The position numbers and the translations under genes were made by a program. Below the pieces are notes generated by a model. That model searched no databases. It was not told the DNA's origin and saw nothing but the letters and a program-made list of their open reading frames with translations. This document shows positions 63,870-64,000 of a stretch of DNA of 64,000 bases, piece by piece. The stretch covers positions 1,859,075 through 1,923,074 of the forward strand of contig NZ_CM002299.1 in NCBI RefSeq assembly GCF_000153125.2, given 5' to 3'. How positions within the stretch are numbered: position 1 is the first letter of the stretch; every line of letters starts with the position of its first letter. Source of the stretch: Congregibacter litoralis KT71 (GTDB lineage Bacteria > Pseudomonadota > Gammaproteobacteria > Pseudomonadales > Halieaceae).

Positions 63870-64000
63870 TTAAAGGGAAAAGCGCTCGCGAAGAAAACGG
63901 GCGATACCGTCGGCGTCATGATGTCCGATGACAGAGGTGGCAGCGGACTTTATATGCGCTTTGGCATTTTCCGGGGCGTAGGCCTCGTCTGCCGTCTGAA
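63870..64000 (-). CDS. HAD-family hydrolase (Cof type), 3' end only
   Basis: The last 42 codons of a minus-strand gene whose start lies beyond the window. The visible part QTADEAYAPENAKAHIKSAA (then TSVIGHHDADGIARFL) is the typical C-terminus of Cof-type HAD phosphatases, where a late GHHDADG-type loop follows the last catalytic helix. Too short for the record of long open frames but clear by sequence. Its substrate cannot be told. It ends 83 bases from the NnrU gene start. Confidence 0.75.
   Translation of the reverse strand, partial: QTADEAYAPENAKAHIKSAATSVIGHHDADGIARFLRERFSL

Overview
The window is a GC-rich, densely packed chromosomal stretch of a marine gammaproteobacterium. The best fit is the Halieaceae (OM60/NOR5 clade, Congregibacter-like). 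This placement rests on three things: core gene order of the Pseudomonas/Cellvibrionales type (mucB-mucC-mucD-lepA-lepB-DUF4845-rnc-era-recO, cysM-relA-mazG), a wax ester synthase, and a clear BciA-type divinyl chlorophyllide 8-vinyl reductase, which points to an aerobic anoxygenic phototroph lineage. The lineage is an inference; no rRNA gene is present. I saw no tRNA, rRNA or CRISPR array.

Layout. Positions 1-13.4 kb are a conserved housekeeping block, all on the plus strand: envelope-stress control (rseB 3' part, rseC, mucD), lepA, the lepB-DUF4845-rnc-era-recO run with overlapping starts and stops, cysM, relA, mazG and adk. Positions 13.5-18.9 kb hold mobA (minus) and then tsaB, uppP, a beta-hydroxyacid dehydrogenase, M18 aminopeptidase apeB and trpS. 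Positions 19-25.6 kb hold a TonB receptor divergent from a uridine kinase plus CNT nucleoside transporter pair, then purC, a TauE/SafE exporter and a DUF442-type phosphatase-like protein. Positions 25.6-28.5 kb are a coupled M20 amidohydrolase, Nudix hydrolase and cytochrome b561 set.

Positions 28.6-31.7 kb are the only clearly accessory stretch: a complete IS1182-family insertion sequence with 18-bp terminal inverted repeats, followed by two orphan genes. Next come cytochrome c', bciA and an acyl-CoA dehydrogenase. The last two are joined into one 723-codon frame by two apparent single-base insertions near the dehydrogenase 3' end. Positions 34.8-40.3 kb are catabolic: aldehyde dehydrogenase, glycerol kinase, a guanidinobutyrase/agmatinase and succinate-semialdehyde dehydrogenase. 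Positions 40.3-43.4 kb are a complete phage-shock (Psp) module: pspF, a sigma-54 type promoter, a small membrane protein gene not normally listed with psp, then pspA, pspB and pspC.

Positions 43.5-64 kb hold two alpha/beta hydrolases, an outer-membrane alginate-export-type protein, a universal stress protein, polyphosphate kinase, DUF808, a HerA-like ATPase, a wax ester synthase with a 107-residue histone-H1-like tail, an M20 peptidase, a GltB-like FMN oxidoreductase with a WYL regulator, a repeat-built Ala/Asp/Met-rich lipoprotein, a peroxiredoxin, a MATE pump, an acyltransferase, an NnrU protein and the 3' end of a HAD phosphatase. Envelope and stress functions recur (RseB/RseC/MucD, Psp, Usp, RelA, Ppk), together with storage of carbon (wax/TAG) and phosphate (polyP). 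No new multi-gene defence or mobile system is evident. The oddest signals are the dehydrogenase-BciA junction, the H1-like tail on the wax ester synthase, and the extra small gene leading the psp operon.
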